From Ectocarpus siliculosus (lineage: Eukaryota; Sar; Phaeophyceae; Ectocarpales; Ectocarpaceae): a stretch of DNA of 64,000 bases. The notes beneath the pieces are model-generated. The model was not told where the DNA came from. It did not search any database and saw nothing but the letters and a program-made list of their open reading frames with translations. A program made the translations under genes and the position numbers. The DNA lies in contig FN649741.1 in NCBI GenBank assembly GCA_000310025.1, positions 5,538,543 to 5,602,542 on the forward strand. Reading direction: 5' to 3'. Numbering within the stretch: position 1 is the first letter of the stretch; each line of letters starts with the position of its first letter. Below, piece by piece: positions 1 through 12,041 of the stretch.

Positions 1-148
1 GCACTTACATACGGGCAAATCCGGGGGGGGGTTCCTGAGCGGCGGCCCTTTATTGGGGGGGGGGGGGGGGCGCGGGATAGACAAAGACACGAATTGCAGC
101 TGTGTGCTCCATTCCAAGACTAAACAAAACAGGCTATCCCTTACATAC

Positions 149-3100
149 CTGTCGGGAAAATCCCATGCCAAGTTCTGGCTCCTCACCCCTGGCATACGAA
201 GACTTACAACAGGGGCAGCCACACATGGTTTACCCGAATGACAAGCAATCTCTTCCATTCATTGCATGCCCGAAAAGTTGCTTCGCGACGAGGGCACTTG
301 CCACCGGTGTTCCTGAAAGAATGTACTCGAAGACGGGTGGGGGGAGACATCTGCGAACGCGGCATTAGAGATCTTGCCTCGAATAACGCGCAATCCTCTC
401 AGCCGACCAAACCGTCCTCCAAGGCGCAGCGTACACTCGTACCAAATTTCGGCTGGGGTGCAGTTGCGCACGTTGAAGAGATCTGTGTCGCCCGGTTCAC
501 GGTGCGATGGAGCAGGACGAACGAGCAACCGTCGAACATGCATTTATGTTGTAAGATGAAAGCCAGCACCTGCGCGGCTTTCACGCGACGCTACTGGCCC
601 CATGCACCCCTAACTAAATTTGGGTAGCATACGCATTTCATCTCTTATGTGGACAAATCCCGTCCGATTTGCGTGCGTTTCGATACCCGTTGCCAACGTC
701 AGATAGGATCGCGACAGGCAACCGACAGATGCGCTATTATAGTTTGTACTTCGACCGTTACCGGCTAACCTCTTCATTGGAGCTCCCCGTGCACAATCAG
801 GCGCATACAAATAGACGCCATCCCCCTTAGGTGTTTGATCCAACGTTTCTTTGACACTTTGCAGGGATTCAATCAAGACGGGAGCCTAAACTCGAAAGCG
901 TCAACTACGCTCCTGCTCACCTGGTGACCGAGGGAAGAAACAGCCCTGTATGATCCGGGACCCGGCACCCCGGGGTCACGAGCGCTTCTAGAACGAGTGC
1001 TTTGGCCGAACGAGCTCGAAACAGAGTTGCACAGGGTTGAGTCGACCTGGATAGCGCAGGCAATGTATTCAATTTGTTCATGTGTCCAATGGAACACGGG
1101 GTCGAGGGATGGATTGCATGAGCATTTCTTCGGAGTTTATAGCGGTTGGAGCTTGTTCCAGACACTTCTTTCGCGAGTAGGAGCAGGGAGATCCGAGAGA
1201 TATTTCAGTTTGTTCTGTCGGCCAAGGTTCAATATTGCTAGTCACCGACGAGGAAAGGTCTTTCACGCCAGTAGGCTCTTCGAGGATGTCAAGAGAGAGA
1301 AACGTGATCCAAACCGAACCCTCAGCTGTCTTGATGTCCCTTTGATGACAATATTTGCAAGTAAATAGGCGACACGTGTTTCGGGCAGCCGTGTCATCTA
1401 GCTCAACCTTGTCATTCAGGTGGGAAGCCACGGGTACATCACGCGCAGACGAGCGGTCAAATTCGTTCTCCCGATATGAAGAGGAAGTCGTGCGTAGACG
1501 CAAGTGGCCGACATTCGTCAACTGCGACGAATGAATCCTCGATCTCAAGTACCTGATTTCCCATTGAGCCGGGAACGTTACGATACGCCCCTGGTCCCGG
1601 GTTTGCGATGTTACAACGCGATGCATAGCCCTTGAACCCTGGGGCGAGAGCCTGGCCTGCCTGCTCTCGTGTCCCCGTCCCAAAGGTGGTCACTGGCCGT
1701 GCGGCTGACGACAGGTGCCACGATACCTATATGGGCAGGACAAGTAAGTGTCGCCGAAACAATAGAGTGGTGAAGTGGCTGAGTAAAGACTAACCCCGTT
1801 TGTTTATTTGATTCCAGGGTGAGTCAGCATGAGCAACATGGGGCCCACAACACGTGTGTATTACACTGGTTGACTATCTATTGCGGGGGCCAGTCCACCT
1901 TCTTTCGCCGTTGCGCGATCGATCTTTTAACAAATGGGTCCTCCGGTTGCACATCTTTTCTTCCCTCGAGTTCGGACCCTTACAGCAGTAAGACATCATC
2001 GTCCTTACCGAACAATCATCGAAAAGAAACTGCGATTTGTTTTAGCCCCGGCAAAGTTGTAGGAAAAGCAACTGCCCCCCCCTGTCTTAGAGCTCTTCAC
2101 GGGGTTACTCTTCCGAATCTTCTTCGATATATTTTGGCTGCACGACGCGTCGCCAGCCAAAGACTGCGTGTGGCATCTACGTTAAACACTATCAATGAGT
2201 GCATCATGCGTGTTCTAGAATGGCAAGCAGCTTGACTTGCTGCACAACATCGCCAATTGTTTTCGGACTTCCACCCAGAGGAAAATCCCGTACCGGGGTG
2301 ACTACACACGTTCATTTTCCCCTCTTCGTTCTTGACTTTTCCCCTCGGGAGGTTTGCTGAAAAAACGATGTCACTCCAGGCGCGAAGTAAAAGCAGAAGT
2401 CGGCATCTCTCTCGTCGAAAACGCGAGCACCATGGGGTACAGATCTGAAGGCATGAGTGAATGTGACAAAAATTTCTGACGGCACGCCAACGCTTGTTGA
2501 GCTTGTAATTCTCTCTCACCCGACTGTCCCCCGCTGAAAGAGACGAGTTTGACCTCTTGTTGTTCGATTGTTTCTCTCTCGACCCATTCGCACGTCTGGT
2601 TCGGATGTACACGGGCATACAGTTAAAAGGTCCGAACGATGACCAAACCGATGTTTTATAGGTGGGCGGAGTCGATCGATCCCAAATCATCCAAGAGCGT
2701 ACGTGCCGCCCTAGAATGACTTTCCTTCGTGTAACGTAGTCCTGGGTCAATGATTCTTTCGACGAAGACGGGAGGAAGTGTGCCACAAGGGTCGCACTAT
2801 ATAGTACATCCTATCGCACTGTTTTTGTCCTCGTTTATTCGTTTGCATCCAACTTCCCGTCCGTATGGTATCTCATGAACATCGCAAGCTGCCTAGCTAT
2901 GCCGACGTACACTACAGTACTGCCTGTGCCTTGGTACCAACCGAGACATTGCCGAAGCCCGAGGATTGCTTCTGGATGGTGTTGATCGGGGGGGTGTCGA
3001 GCCCAGTGAGGGCAGCTGCCAGCTGTCCTGTCCCTAAGTGTCGGTGAGCGAGAACCAAGCAACAGCCGATGAAAGCTTGGTGACTAGCGTTGGGTGTTGG

Positions 3101-5077
3101 GGGTGGGGGGGGGGTTAGTTCACTCTGAACCTGCTGTACAGCAAGCAACCCTGGACTTGCCGAGATTTCGAAACTGACACACGAGAAGCGCGACAACTCT
3201 CAACAAAAAAACTTGACGCTTGTTTTTTCTTCTGTTTTTTGTTTTTTTCTCCTGATAGAATCGTAGGGGCTACTGCTCTATTCGAACCTTGAAGACTCAC
3301 TTTCAATACACCTGATGCACTGATGCCTTTCTACGACAAGGCGGATGTCTTCGAAGCAACGTCACCTTGCGCGACAAGAGGGAAGGTGTTCTTCTACTTA
3401 AGGCACATGACGTTTTTCACGTGTTGTCTGACGTTCAACGCGGTGTTGGATTACCTGGCTATCGACAAACCGGAACGGGGAGAGACTGAAGTAGCTACCT
3501 CCGCAGGAACTGTTAACCCCTTCAGCCTCGATCTCCCGCCGATGGTCCTGAGAGCGTCTATCGTCAGTCGATCCCGGAAAAACCTTGTACCGTAGTAGCG
3601 TGGTAGGGCTCCGGGTGTCAGAGGTAGGAGGCCATAGCGGGAAGATAGATCACCGATCTTGTTTAACCATCCGAAGTTACTCTACCTCATTGAAGATCCT
3701 AAAGTTGGCACGACTCGGTGTCTCTAGACACCTTGTGATTGAACTCTGAGTTCAGTGTATCAATACAGGTTCTGACCTATTGGAAACGTGACAAAGGTTG
3801 ATAACCGCATGCGGAAAGAATGAGAGCTTGGTTCAACACGCTCTGCACAGCTACCGTTGAAGTGTGCATCGGTGTCGACGACTCCTCCTAACCGTGCTCA
3901 TGTATCCAACGAGAACACCCACTTACGAATCCCCTGGTACTCGCTCGCCCAGGCTCCGATACCGATGCCGACGCCGCTGCTGAGTAGCACCCATTCCGAC
4001 CCGAACCCTGCGTCGGCAAAACTCTACACAATCCATTGGTTGTGTTTTCTTCGTACGCGCCTGGGCCTGGTGTATCTGATCGATACGCTGCGCCAAGAGG
4101 GCCGGTCTGAACCCGGTCGACGTTGGCTAGGGGTCCACCAATGGTTATACCCGGTTCGCGCGTGGGAAACTGAAAAACAGGACGATGCCATCTAAGTTCG
4201 TAGGTGCCGGGACCAGGAGTATTTCTTTTCACGTACGCCACGGCATCCTTCCCTAAGAACAGCTTGCTGAGGTCGTCGCGGTTGGCTCTCCCGAAAACTA
4301 CCATGTGTGGCCGCTCGCATAGATCCCTTGCCTGCAAACGCGAGGGGATGCGCTCATGATAAGCGATTTGACTATGTATGATGCATCCCAAACAACATAA
4401 CAAGTAGAAGCACAGCTTGAGGAAACTTACCCAGTGACAAGGTGGCGCACCTGTTCTGTCCCACGCTACGACGGTGCAGTCCCGTGGACCTCGTTAGAAA
4501 CAACCAGGGACAGCAGCAGCACATCACGTACTACGTGTACTGCTGTACATGTACGATAGGTGGTACCCTTTTCGGGCTCTATCGGCAGTCACGTAGTGCC
4601 CACATAGCACATTGTCACCTGTTCTTCAGCCTCGACAGCATAGGAACATGGGCCCGGCACAAATCCCTTATCTTCTGCAACTTTCAACGGTCCTGTTTTC
4701 TCTCGGTCCACCCTGTTGAGGGAACCGCCAAAAGCGACGGTCGGCGCACTCTTCAAACATTGGCGGCTGGCATTGCGAACATCGTACGCTCCAGGCCCCT
4801 GTTCAAAGGGAGAAAAAAATCAACAGCAGCATCACATGTGCAGCAAGCATCCGCACACTTATCAGAGGTTGGCAGCAGTCTCAACACAGCAGACACCGCC
4901 GTTGTTGACAGACCTAGCGCGGACATATCGATTTATGTCCACGAATACTTGTATGTGACTGGGATCTCTCCTTTTTTTTATTTTTCTTGATGTTCTCCCC
5001 TGTATTATTGTAGTCTACAGCAGTGGGATCTCACCGCTCACCGGTGTTCGGTAGCGGTTCCTATTCTCAACACCCAT
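149..5077 (-). CDS. Sperm-tail PG-rich (SHIPPO/STPGR) repeat protein, partial
   Basis: Axonemal or microtubule-associated repeat protein, by family. Exons in coding order: 5042-5077 (MGVENRNRYRTP), 4619-4798, 3927-4331, 3455-3547, 2921-3022, 1553-1726, 921-1046, then a tentative pair 413-482 and 298-350, then 149-202; the gene continues past the left edge. The introns down to 921-1046 are all phase 0, and reading through gives at least 430 residues. PG motifs seen: TPGPGAYD (across the first intron), VPGPCSY, NTPGPGTYEL, DTPGPGAYEE, NPGPGAYRNV and VPGPGSYRAV, each followed by FG-x-(S/T)-x-R elements such as TFGTGTR, SFGQSTR and KFGTSVR. The 3455-3547 unit is degenerate (SCGGSYFSL). The ATG at 5077 is the best start, but an open stretch upstream (AFGGFSWTTVRR, to about 5134) could be part of an earlier exon. 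If exon 413-482 is not spliced at 413, the frame ends at a stop at 399. Family certain; exact 5' and 3' ends not. Confidence 0.82.
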
Positions 5078-5302
5078 ATTATGAACGAACCGCCGCACAG
5101 TAGTCCAAGAGAAGCCGCCAAATGCCTTTTGGAGAGAGGGGAGTGGAGAAGGGAGTGGAGAATTAAGGAATAATAAATACGGGAGAGCGGAGAAAATCGA
5201 GGTTTTTTGAATCCCAACCGGCACAAATCCTGCCGCCTTTTCTGTCCGTATTGGTCGCTTCTTGACAAATGGACATACACACCTCCACCAGTGTGGTCCA
5301 AA
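5078..5302. promoter_or_regulatory. Putative bidirectional promoter between two divergent genes
   Basis: Only 225 bases separate the proposed start codon of the PG-repeat gene (minus, 5077) from the start codon of the next gene (plus, 5303). A shared promoter is inferred from this head-to-head spacing. No TATA box or named factor site could be recognised. Part of this stretch may be untranslated leader or a 5' exon of the minus gene. Confidence 0.35.
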
Positions 5303-7342
5303 ATGGCGAAGGATGGCGCGAAGGTCGTGGATGAAGTCTCTCGGCAGGTGAGATGTATGGGTATCACTGATTTGCTGGTATTCTTCTACTGTATGTGACA
5401 AGCACAGCGTGTCTACAACTTCAACGGTCCTACAGCGCGCGAAAAGACAGCTCCTCATGTACGTACCTTTGATCACCCCGTGCCGATCATCGTAAGCACC
5501 TAAAACACACGCTGCTATGCGGAAGAGAGCACACGGTATGGCGTGATGAAGCCCTCGCTCTACGGGATGCCTCGAAAATCTTCTTGTGAGTACCAGTGTA
5601 CTACTGTACTGCTGTAGTAGTACTGCTGTCGTGAAGAGTCTTCCAGTTGCACCATGATGGCAAAATCTACGGCGTACAACAGAACCCTATGGAATGCCGT
5701 GATATGCCACGGCACGAGAAACTACTGTTTGACACACTTGCTTTTGACACCCGTGTGTTAATCCGCATGTGGTGCGTGTGGTGAACTCACTCTGTTTGGT
5801 AGTAGCGAATTTCTGTCAACGCGGAAACAAGCATGCATGCTCTTCTTCCTGCTTGCTGGTAACTCTTGACGGCGCAGTCAGTAGATACTTTACGCCCCCG
5901 TACTTAATCGCATTGATAGATCCGTAGGCAACACATTTGCAACCTCGTCATTTTGAACATCCCGCAAACACCGCTGGGGTGTTCACACCTTCTTCAGGGT
6001 TCTTAGTCTTCTTGGTTCAGAAAATCACTACGCCAAGACTCCCGCCACTCAACAACATACTCGATGTACTCCAGATCTTGGACCACAAAGCGAAGGAGAA
6101 CGACTCTGTTTCCGAAACCTTTCATCCTCGAACAAGACATCTTGAGCTCGTGGAGCCAGCGGGTTCCTCTTCTCTCCAGTGTACTGATGAAAACAGGAGA
6201 CATACGTCCATTAGTTGTACGGCGTGCCGGACACAGAGCCCCAATAGGGAATCGGTTACGCGGCAGCGGCATCCAGAAGCTCCGACGTTTCGCCCCAGAA
6301 CCGAGGAGTGATCGCTGCTTGACCGTACTTACATCAACAGACCTTTGATCTGTAGGTTGTTTTGCGCTTGAATTTCCCTTCCGGCAGGCGATGTGGGCGG
6401 AGGTGATCAAGAAAGAGAACGCCACAATCGGTGTGCCCCACCGGTTCTTCCTCAACCCCAACAAGTTGGTATTCATCGCTAGGAAGCCTACGGAGGTTGA
6501 TCCGAGGACGTACGAGGCGGACTCTTTGTCGACAGGGCATCAAGTAAGGACGTGTATGCCCTATCCCATTTAATGTGAAAGGTACAGGAAATTGCAACCG
6601 CCTATTCCAAGCATGAAGGTGTGCATTCCTTTAGAACCACATATCACGCACGCAACAAGAGGACGGCACATGAACGTCTTTGTGCTCAACGCGTGAAAAA
6701 CCGCAACAAGGATCATGAACGTGTGGGTTGATGCGTTGTCCTATGTGTTCTTCTGACAGCTTGTCCTTGTGAGGAAGATATTGGTCTTGCTAAAAGTACT
6801 AAATACATGTAATCCCAAGCCATTATCCGACGTTTTTGCCAGGGCTCCCTTGAGTCGCCTTCGTGCATCAGAGAGGCAGAGGAGGGCGATAACAGAGACG
6901 AAGCCACCCTTGACGCGAGTAGTGCTAAACTATGGAAAACGGAATCCCAGCGATGGGGCAGCTTTTACGCTAAGAAGAGACCACCGGGGGTGGATCCCTA
7001 TAGCTCGCAGCGAAGCTGCTGGAGGAAACCACGTTCAAAATGCGACGTCACAGAATATGGAGACAGGTTGGTTAGCGGAACATAGCCGACAAAGTTTCGC
7101 GCTGGTGCACTTCTGAAATACTGCCGCCCAATACGTCCGTCCTTGTTGTACAAATCAAATGACGACTCTCGAGAGAATTGGCAGGAGTTGCTAACATCCC
7201 ACCCAAACGTTCATGGATGCGCGTGAAACGCTCAATACCTCCGTTTGGCCTGTCTCGCTTGATTTACGCCGGCAGGTACTGCGAGATGACGGGGGTCAGC
7301 CCCTACGCTAAAAAGAACTTGGACTCTGCGACCAAACCCTGA
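5303..7342 (+). CDS. Small conserved-looking protein, candidate axonemal protein
   Basis: Four exons: 5303-5347 (MAKDGAKVVDEVSRQ), 6388-6543, 6843-7066 and 7276-7342 ending in TGA. Phases match at every junction (0, 0, 2) and give 163 residues. The family is not recognised. The sequence is basic and rich in Tyr, Trp and Pro, with two similar short motifs, EVDPRTYEAD (exon 2) and PPGVDPYSSQ (exon 3), and a C terminus reading TEYGDRYCEMTGVSPYAKK. Such short, Pro/Tyr-rich, disordered sequences are typical of microtubule inner or flagella-associated proteins. The head-to-head position next to a PG-repeat axonemal gene supports the same role, but this is inference. No signal peptide or membrane segment is visible. 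The gene model is good; the function is a guess. Confidence 0.6.
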
Positions 7343-10300
7343 AAAAACCCGCCGTGTGAGTAGGCTGGCGGGTGTGTAGGTTTCCTCTTTTCGCGCGGGG
7401 CCAATCCAACAGTACGGTTCATCAAGGGCGCGGGGGAAAGTATACCGGTCCACCACTCTAAAACATTGTAACATTAGACTATGATGATGCACGCCTTCTC
7501 TTCGGGGCATTGTTCGTTTCGACGTTCTCTTGGTACGGCTACAACATAAGCATGGTGTCCGATGGCCTAGACGTATCTAGCTGTGCAGTCATGGCCCAGC
7601 ATTCACCCGGGAAACGGCCGATGGGCACAAGAAGAGTAGTTTCGAGTTTGAACGAACAAGATTCACGTGGGGTACCAAAAAAAGGGGCGATTCATTGGCG
7701 CAGCGGGCGAGAGTTTGTGTCACGAACGAAATACGGCGAACGTTGAACAGGCAATCATTCAGGGAGGTGGCGGAGGGGGGGGGAGGGGGCAGCGCCTGGA
7801 CCGCCAAACAATTTGCATCACCAAGAAGTATGATGGTCCTGACAAGAAGGTCGTTCAAACTACCGTGTAGAAGGTCTCTCTGGAGAAAAAAACACCTATC
7901 AGCCAGTATACAATGCGTTAGCTGCCATGGAAGGTACGCTCGATCTCCACGGACGAAGCTGAACTTATTTGTCCAATAGTGGGAGGTCGTTGTAGGCCTG
8001 GCACCGTTAAGTTCGTTTTTTCGCGCAGATCGGTTGGTCTGACCGACGCGTAGGCTGGCCGCCGCTATTTTGGAAACGACAAGCACGTCCCGTTGTTCGA
8101 CGAGAACAGGGTGTAATTCGAGCACACCTATGCACACGTAGTTTGTTTGCCGATATTGATATACGGATACAGCAATCAAAAGTTTGTCGGAATTGCCCTC
8201 TTGGTGTGAGGGGTGGGTCGCGTAATGCACAAGTATAGTAATTTCTTGGTGTGCCAACCTTAAGACCGTGGAATCGGCCAGTGTGAATGACGTGGACAAG
8301 GAGAGAGCCAATACGCTGGTCGGTCGCGGGGGAGGTGGAAGGCAAGAAGTGGTTTGAGCCGGTACTTGTCGCGGATGATCTACTTGGACTCCTGCTTCTC
8401 GCCGCAGAACACCGATCCTTGCTTGTAGCGCACCGTTTTCTTGGTTGAACGACTGCTCGTTTCGAAAGCGGCAACCAGTAAAAGCCTACAATCAAGCAAC
8501 CTGCGCAGAAAATAGCATGCATGGGTAGGTCTCTAGTCTACGGAGTGGGTTGCGGAGAACGAAGAAGTTAAATTTTTTATGCTGCAACTATATCTTCGTA
8601 GGAAACCAATTCCGCAGAGGTGTTTCCACGGTTTCCACGAACAAGAGACCTGGAACCTTCTGGGACGACTGACTAGATGTAAAAGACTAAGACTTGCGAG
8701 CGAGAACGGGATGATATAGATGCATCGTGCCGAGAGCGGGATGCAGCGAACGGGAAAGAAAAGAATGTCGTCTACAGGTCTTAGTGAAAGAACAAAGAAA
8801 TGACGATACGATTACCCTACGCAAGAAGACCTATATAGCCTATCACCTAATTACGTACCACGCGGTTTAATGGGTGGGTTCTGTGTTCTGTGCGTGCCCC
8901 GCACGTTGCTTTCCTCTTGTTCCGTTGTGATTGGATACATGGATGTATGTAATTCTTGTAAAATCTATGCTGGTGCTATACAATAAACAAACGAGCACGA
9001 TGAACTGAATCGAACTTGTACTCACGTCCGACTACTACAACAACAGAACACAAGTAGACGGGATTCATTCCTGCTCTACTGCTGTAACCGACGACCTACT
9101 GCTGCTTCTGCTGTGTGTGGTGGTGGTGGGGTGCCAGTGAAAAATGACGCAGAGAGTACACAACAACAACGAACGGCATTCATCACTCCTTGTGCCGGCG
9201 CACACTCGTTCACTCGCCAAGACACACACGACTGACTGCTGTTTGTATTGAAGAAAAATAAATTGCGACGAGACAGCCCTCCCCAGTCTCGTACGTATTT
9301 ATTTACTACATTATGACATACATGAGATACATCTACTCTGTAAACTCAAAATGCACTAGCCCAGTGCAGATGATCCTATACTGCTGATTTTTTGGCGTTT
9401 TTTCAACCAAAAAACACTGCAGCCAGTGTAATTACAGTAGTAGTCTGCCGGTATGTTGATGTACGTACACCTCTGCGCATGCATTCCATACTGACCGCGG
9501 TATGTATGTATGTATGTATGTATGTATGTATGTATGTATGTATGTAGATGCGCATCCACATACTGTGACGGTCGCTTCGTAGCCTGTGCTCAATCAAACG
9601 TTGAGAGGCTGAGCCTTGCTATGTATATTAGATGCATACAAAAAAGTTTATGTTGTTTGTGAGCGGGCCGGACGGGATGCCTCCATCCATCCTGTGCATA
9701 TCTATCTTCTTCCCAGTGATGGATATTGGTCCGGAAGAAGGGTTCGATACAATACGCCCACCGTATCGAGAAAAAAACGCAAAAAATAAATACCGATATT
9801 TTGTTCGATATTCTGAAAATGGCTCGTATCGAGTATCATTACTCGATATCGACACGGACGGCTGTTTTGAAGGCCTCAGGTTACAAGAAGAGCGAGCGTT
9901 ACGCAACGACACGTACCCTGGCACACCCAAACCCTATCGGAAGTATTCAGCAGTGCGCAAGACGTGGGCGCATGGCCCGGCGGTATGGAAGTTTGAAGTA
10001 GTAATTATTGTATGCAGTGGTGTGTGCCAGGTGTGTGTGTGCAATTGGACATGACGAGCACAACAGGGGGCACACGCTGTGGTGTGATGTTGCGTATATA
10101 TATAGAAAACTGCATCGTACGAGAGGCAGGCAGGGTGGTTGTGTAGCTGTGTCGACCCGATATATATATATTACTTCATTTTACAGCCAGTCAGTGTGCA
10201 TGTGTGTATACTCTACTGTTGCGATCGAATCAGTGCAAGCTCGGCTGTGCCCCCCCTGCGAACAGGATTTCATGACAAAAAAACGCGGAAAAAAAAACTC

Positions 10301-10952
10301 GAACATTGCTTTCATATTATCTTACACTACCAAGTATATTATGTTGGGGCTGGACTTCAAAAACTGCATGCAGCAGCATGCAAAATTCCACCCGCGAATT
10401 GTTGGGTGCCCAACAACGCACCTTGAGCGAGTATCAACTCTAGACACCCAACAGACAACAAGAGGAAACAAAAAGAAAAAACCTTGCGAAAAAAGGATGT
10501 ATGAAGGAAAAGGAAATGGTGCGCAGGCGCTGTTGTTGTGTGGTGTGTGGCTGGTGGCTGGTGTGTGTGTGATTGTGATGGCTGTGGGGGGCGACAGGAG
10601 TAGGCGCCGCTAGGCCCCATTCTGCTCGGACGTCAAAAAGCATAAAGGCGTACTGAAATTTCGGGGGAAAGCCGCACAATTGGCCAGAAAAGGAGCATAT
10701 TTGGCAGTATTGGGCATATTATTATTTATTATGGGGCATAATAATCGGCCCGGAAAAAGAGTATAATTCGAGGAAATCCTTTTTATTTTAAGAAAATAGC
10801 ATATTATTTCAGAATGCTTTTAAAAGAAAATAGCACATTCTTTCAGAAAAATAAGCAGAATGGGGCAAGCCCTAGGCGCCGCAGCGAAAAAAGGGGGTCG
10901 ACAGCTGGGAAACCGACCCCTCCCCAGTAAAAAAAGGCAATGCATATTGATT
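7343..10952. other. Intergenic stretch, no confident gene
   Basis: No convincing exon chain was found. Two short plus-strand reading frames deserve mention: 7591-7746 (starts MAQHSPGKRPMGTRR and ends RTKYGER) and an open stretch near 8049-8110 that reads GNDKHVPLFDENR just before a stop. Either could be an exon of a small gene or an alternative 3' exon of the upstream gene, but no phase-consistent model joins them. The stretch from about 8530 is AT-richer, with a TATG microsatellite at 9501-9544 and several A-rich runs. Confidence 0.4.
9501..9546 (+). repeat. (TATG)n microsatellite
   Basis: Eleven uninterrupted copies of the tetranucleotide TATG are read directly from the sequence. It lies in non-coding DNA. 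Short open frames that cross it (for example His-Thr-Tyr-Ile repeats on the minus strand) are artefacts of the repeat. Confidence 0.97.
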
Positions 10953-11046
10953 GGCGGGATAGAAGCCGAAATCAAACCATTGGAAGAAGACTAGTCAGCG
11001 CTGACTAGTCTATCTAATGGTTTGATTTCGGCTTCTATTGGCCCGC
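10953..11046. repeat. Imperfect inverted repeat with palindromic centre
   Basis: Two arms of about 46 bases face each other around a dyad at 10999/11000. The central 22 bases (10989-11010) are a perfect palindrome containing ACTAGTCAGCGCTGACTAGT. The outer parts share a perfect 20-base stretch (GAAGCCGAAATCAAACCATT and its complement), with small differences between these and the centre. It looks like two terminal repeats joined head-to-head, or a small fold-back element. No open reading frame is associated. Confidence 0.85.
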
Positions 11047-11264
11047 TTGGTCTTGTGTTGTTTAGTGTTGTTCTGTTTGTTTGTTTGTTGCTTGTCGCTA
11101 TGGAGTGTGTCTTTCTCTGTCTATTTCTTTCTCTCTCCCTTTGCTTCTCTCCATCTGCTCAATTCCTTTCTTTCTTTCTCTTATTATTTTTCTTTTTCTT
11201 TTCGCTTTCTCGTTCTTTTTCTTTTTTCTTTTTACTTTTTCTATCTTTTTCCAATCTAGGGTTA

Positions 11265-11624
11265 CCTCGCATAGAGTGCAAAGAGGCGAGCGGAGTGGCC
11301 TCGACTATCTGTCGTTGACTTTTATTGGCTTGCAGAACCTTCGGGTCCATCTTGTTTCTGTATACCTTTTTTGGGTAAGTTAGCCTTGTTGTTGATGTTG
11401 TTGTTGTCTTCACAATAAAAACCGTTCCGATCTCTTTCTACCCAGTACCTTCGTATGTCCGTACTGATCCAACACTCGACGCGGTCGATTCCCGTGGTCA
11501 CAGGTTAGCTTACCCTAGAAAGGTACACTCAAATAAACTGGCCCCGAGGGGTCCGCAAGTCAATAGAAATCAACGACAGATATTCTGGAGTCCTCCACTC
11601 CCTCTGCGCGCTATGCGAGGTATC
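11265..11624. repeat. Fold-back (diverged inverted repeat) element
   Basis: The arm at about 11265-11393 reappears as its reverse complement at about 11496-11624, with clear but imperfect identity. Shared blocks include ACCTCGCATAG, TATCTGTCGTTGA and GGGTAAG-TAGCCT or its variant. The spacer is about 100 bases. Both arms are flanked on the outside by strand-asymmetric pyrimidine tracts (CT-rich at 11100-11255; the complementary GA-rich at 11700-11900), so the inverted structure may extend to about 11050-12000. It is probably a non-autonomous transposable element, or two diverged copies in opposite orientation. Confidence 0.7.
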
Positions 11625-12041
11625 AACTGAGACTAGGAGTCACTATCACGGGCCGGAGAGAAAGAGGTACACTCCCTTGGTTCAATCTTGGTACTTCACA
11701 ACGCAAGCAGAGACAAGGCCATCTGGCACAGAAAAAGAGAGAAAAAAAAGAGAGCAAAAGAGAGAACAGAGAAAAAGGGAGAAAAAATAAAAAGGAAACG
11801 GTAAGGAAAGAGAAAATAAAATGAAAAATAAAGATGAAAAAGAGCGAGGGCAAAAAGGGACCAGGCCGAAAATAACAAGAAATAAGAGGCAGAAAAAGGC
11901 ACACGGTGGAGGGACCACTAACGAACGAGCAAACACGCAAATATGGCCACCAACCAGCGATACATTGTAATGGTACGTCATCACTAGTGGGGGATTGGTG
12001 CAATGGCGCAGCGTTGGGGGGGGGAATTGGCTAACAGAAAT

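Noticed and set aside
2097-2786. 229-codon open frame on the minus strand
   Set aside because: Lies inside an intron of the PG-repeat gene, has no PG motif and no recognised domain; including it is not needed for phase. Judged chance.
7589-8311. 240-codon open frame on the minus strand
   Set aside because: No motif, contains a Pro run from a G-tract, and overlaps better plus-strand candidates; composition looks random.
9356-9597. His/Tyr/Ile/Thr repeat proteins on the minus strand
   Set aside because: Direct translation of the TATG microsatellite in non-coding DNA.
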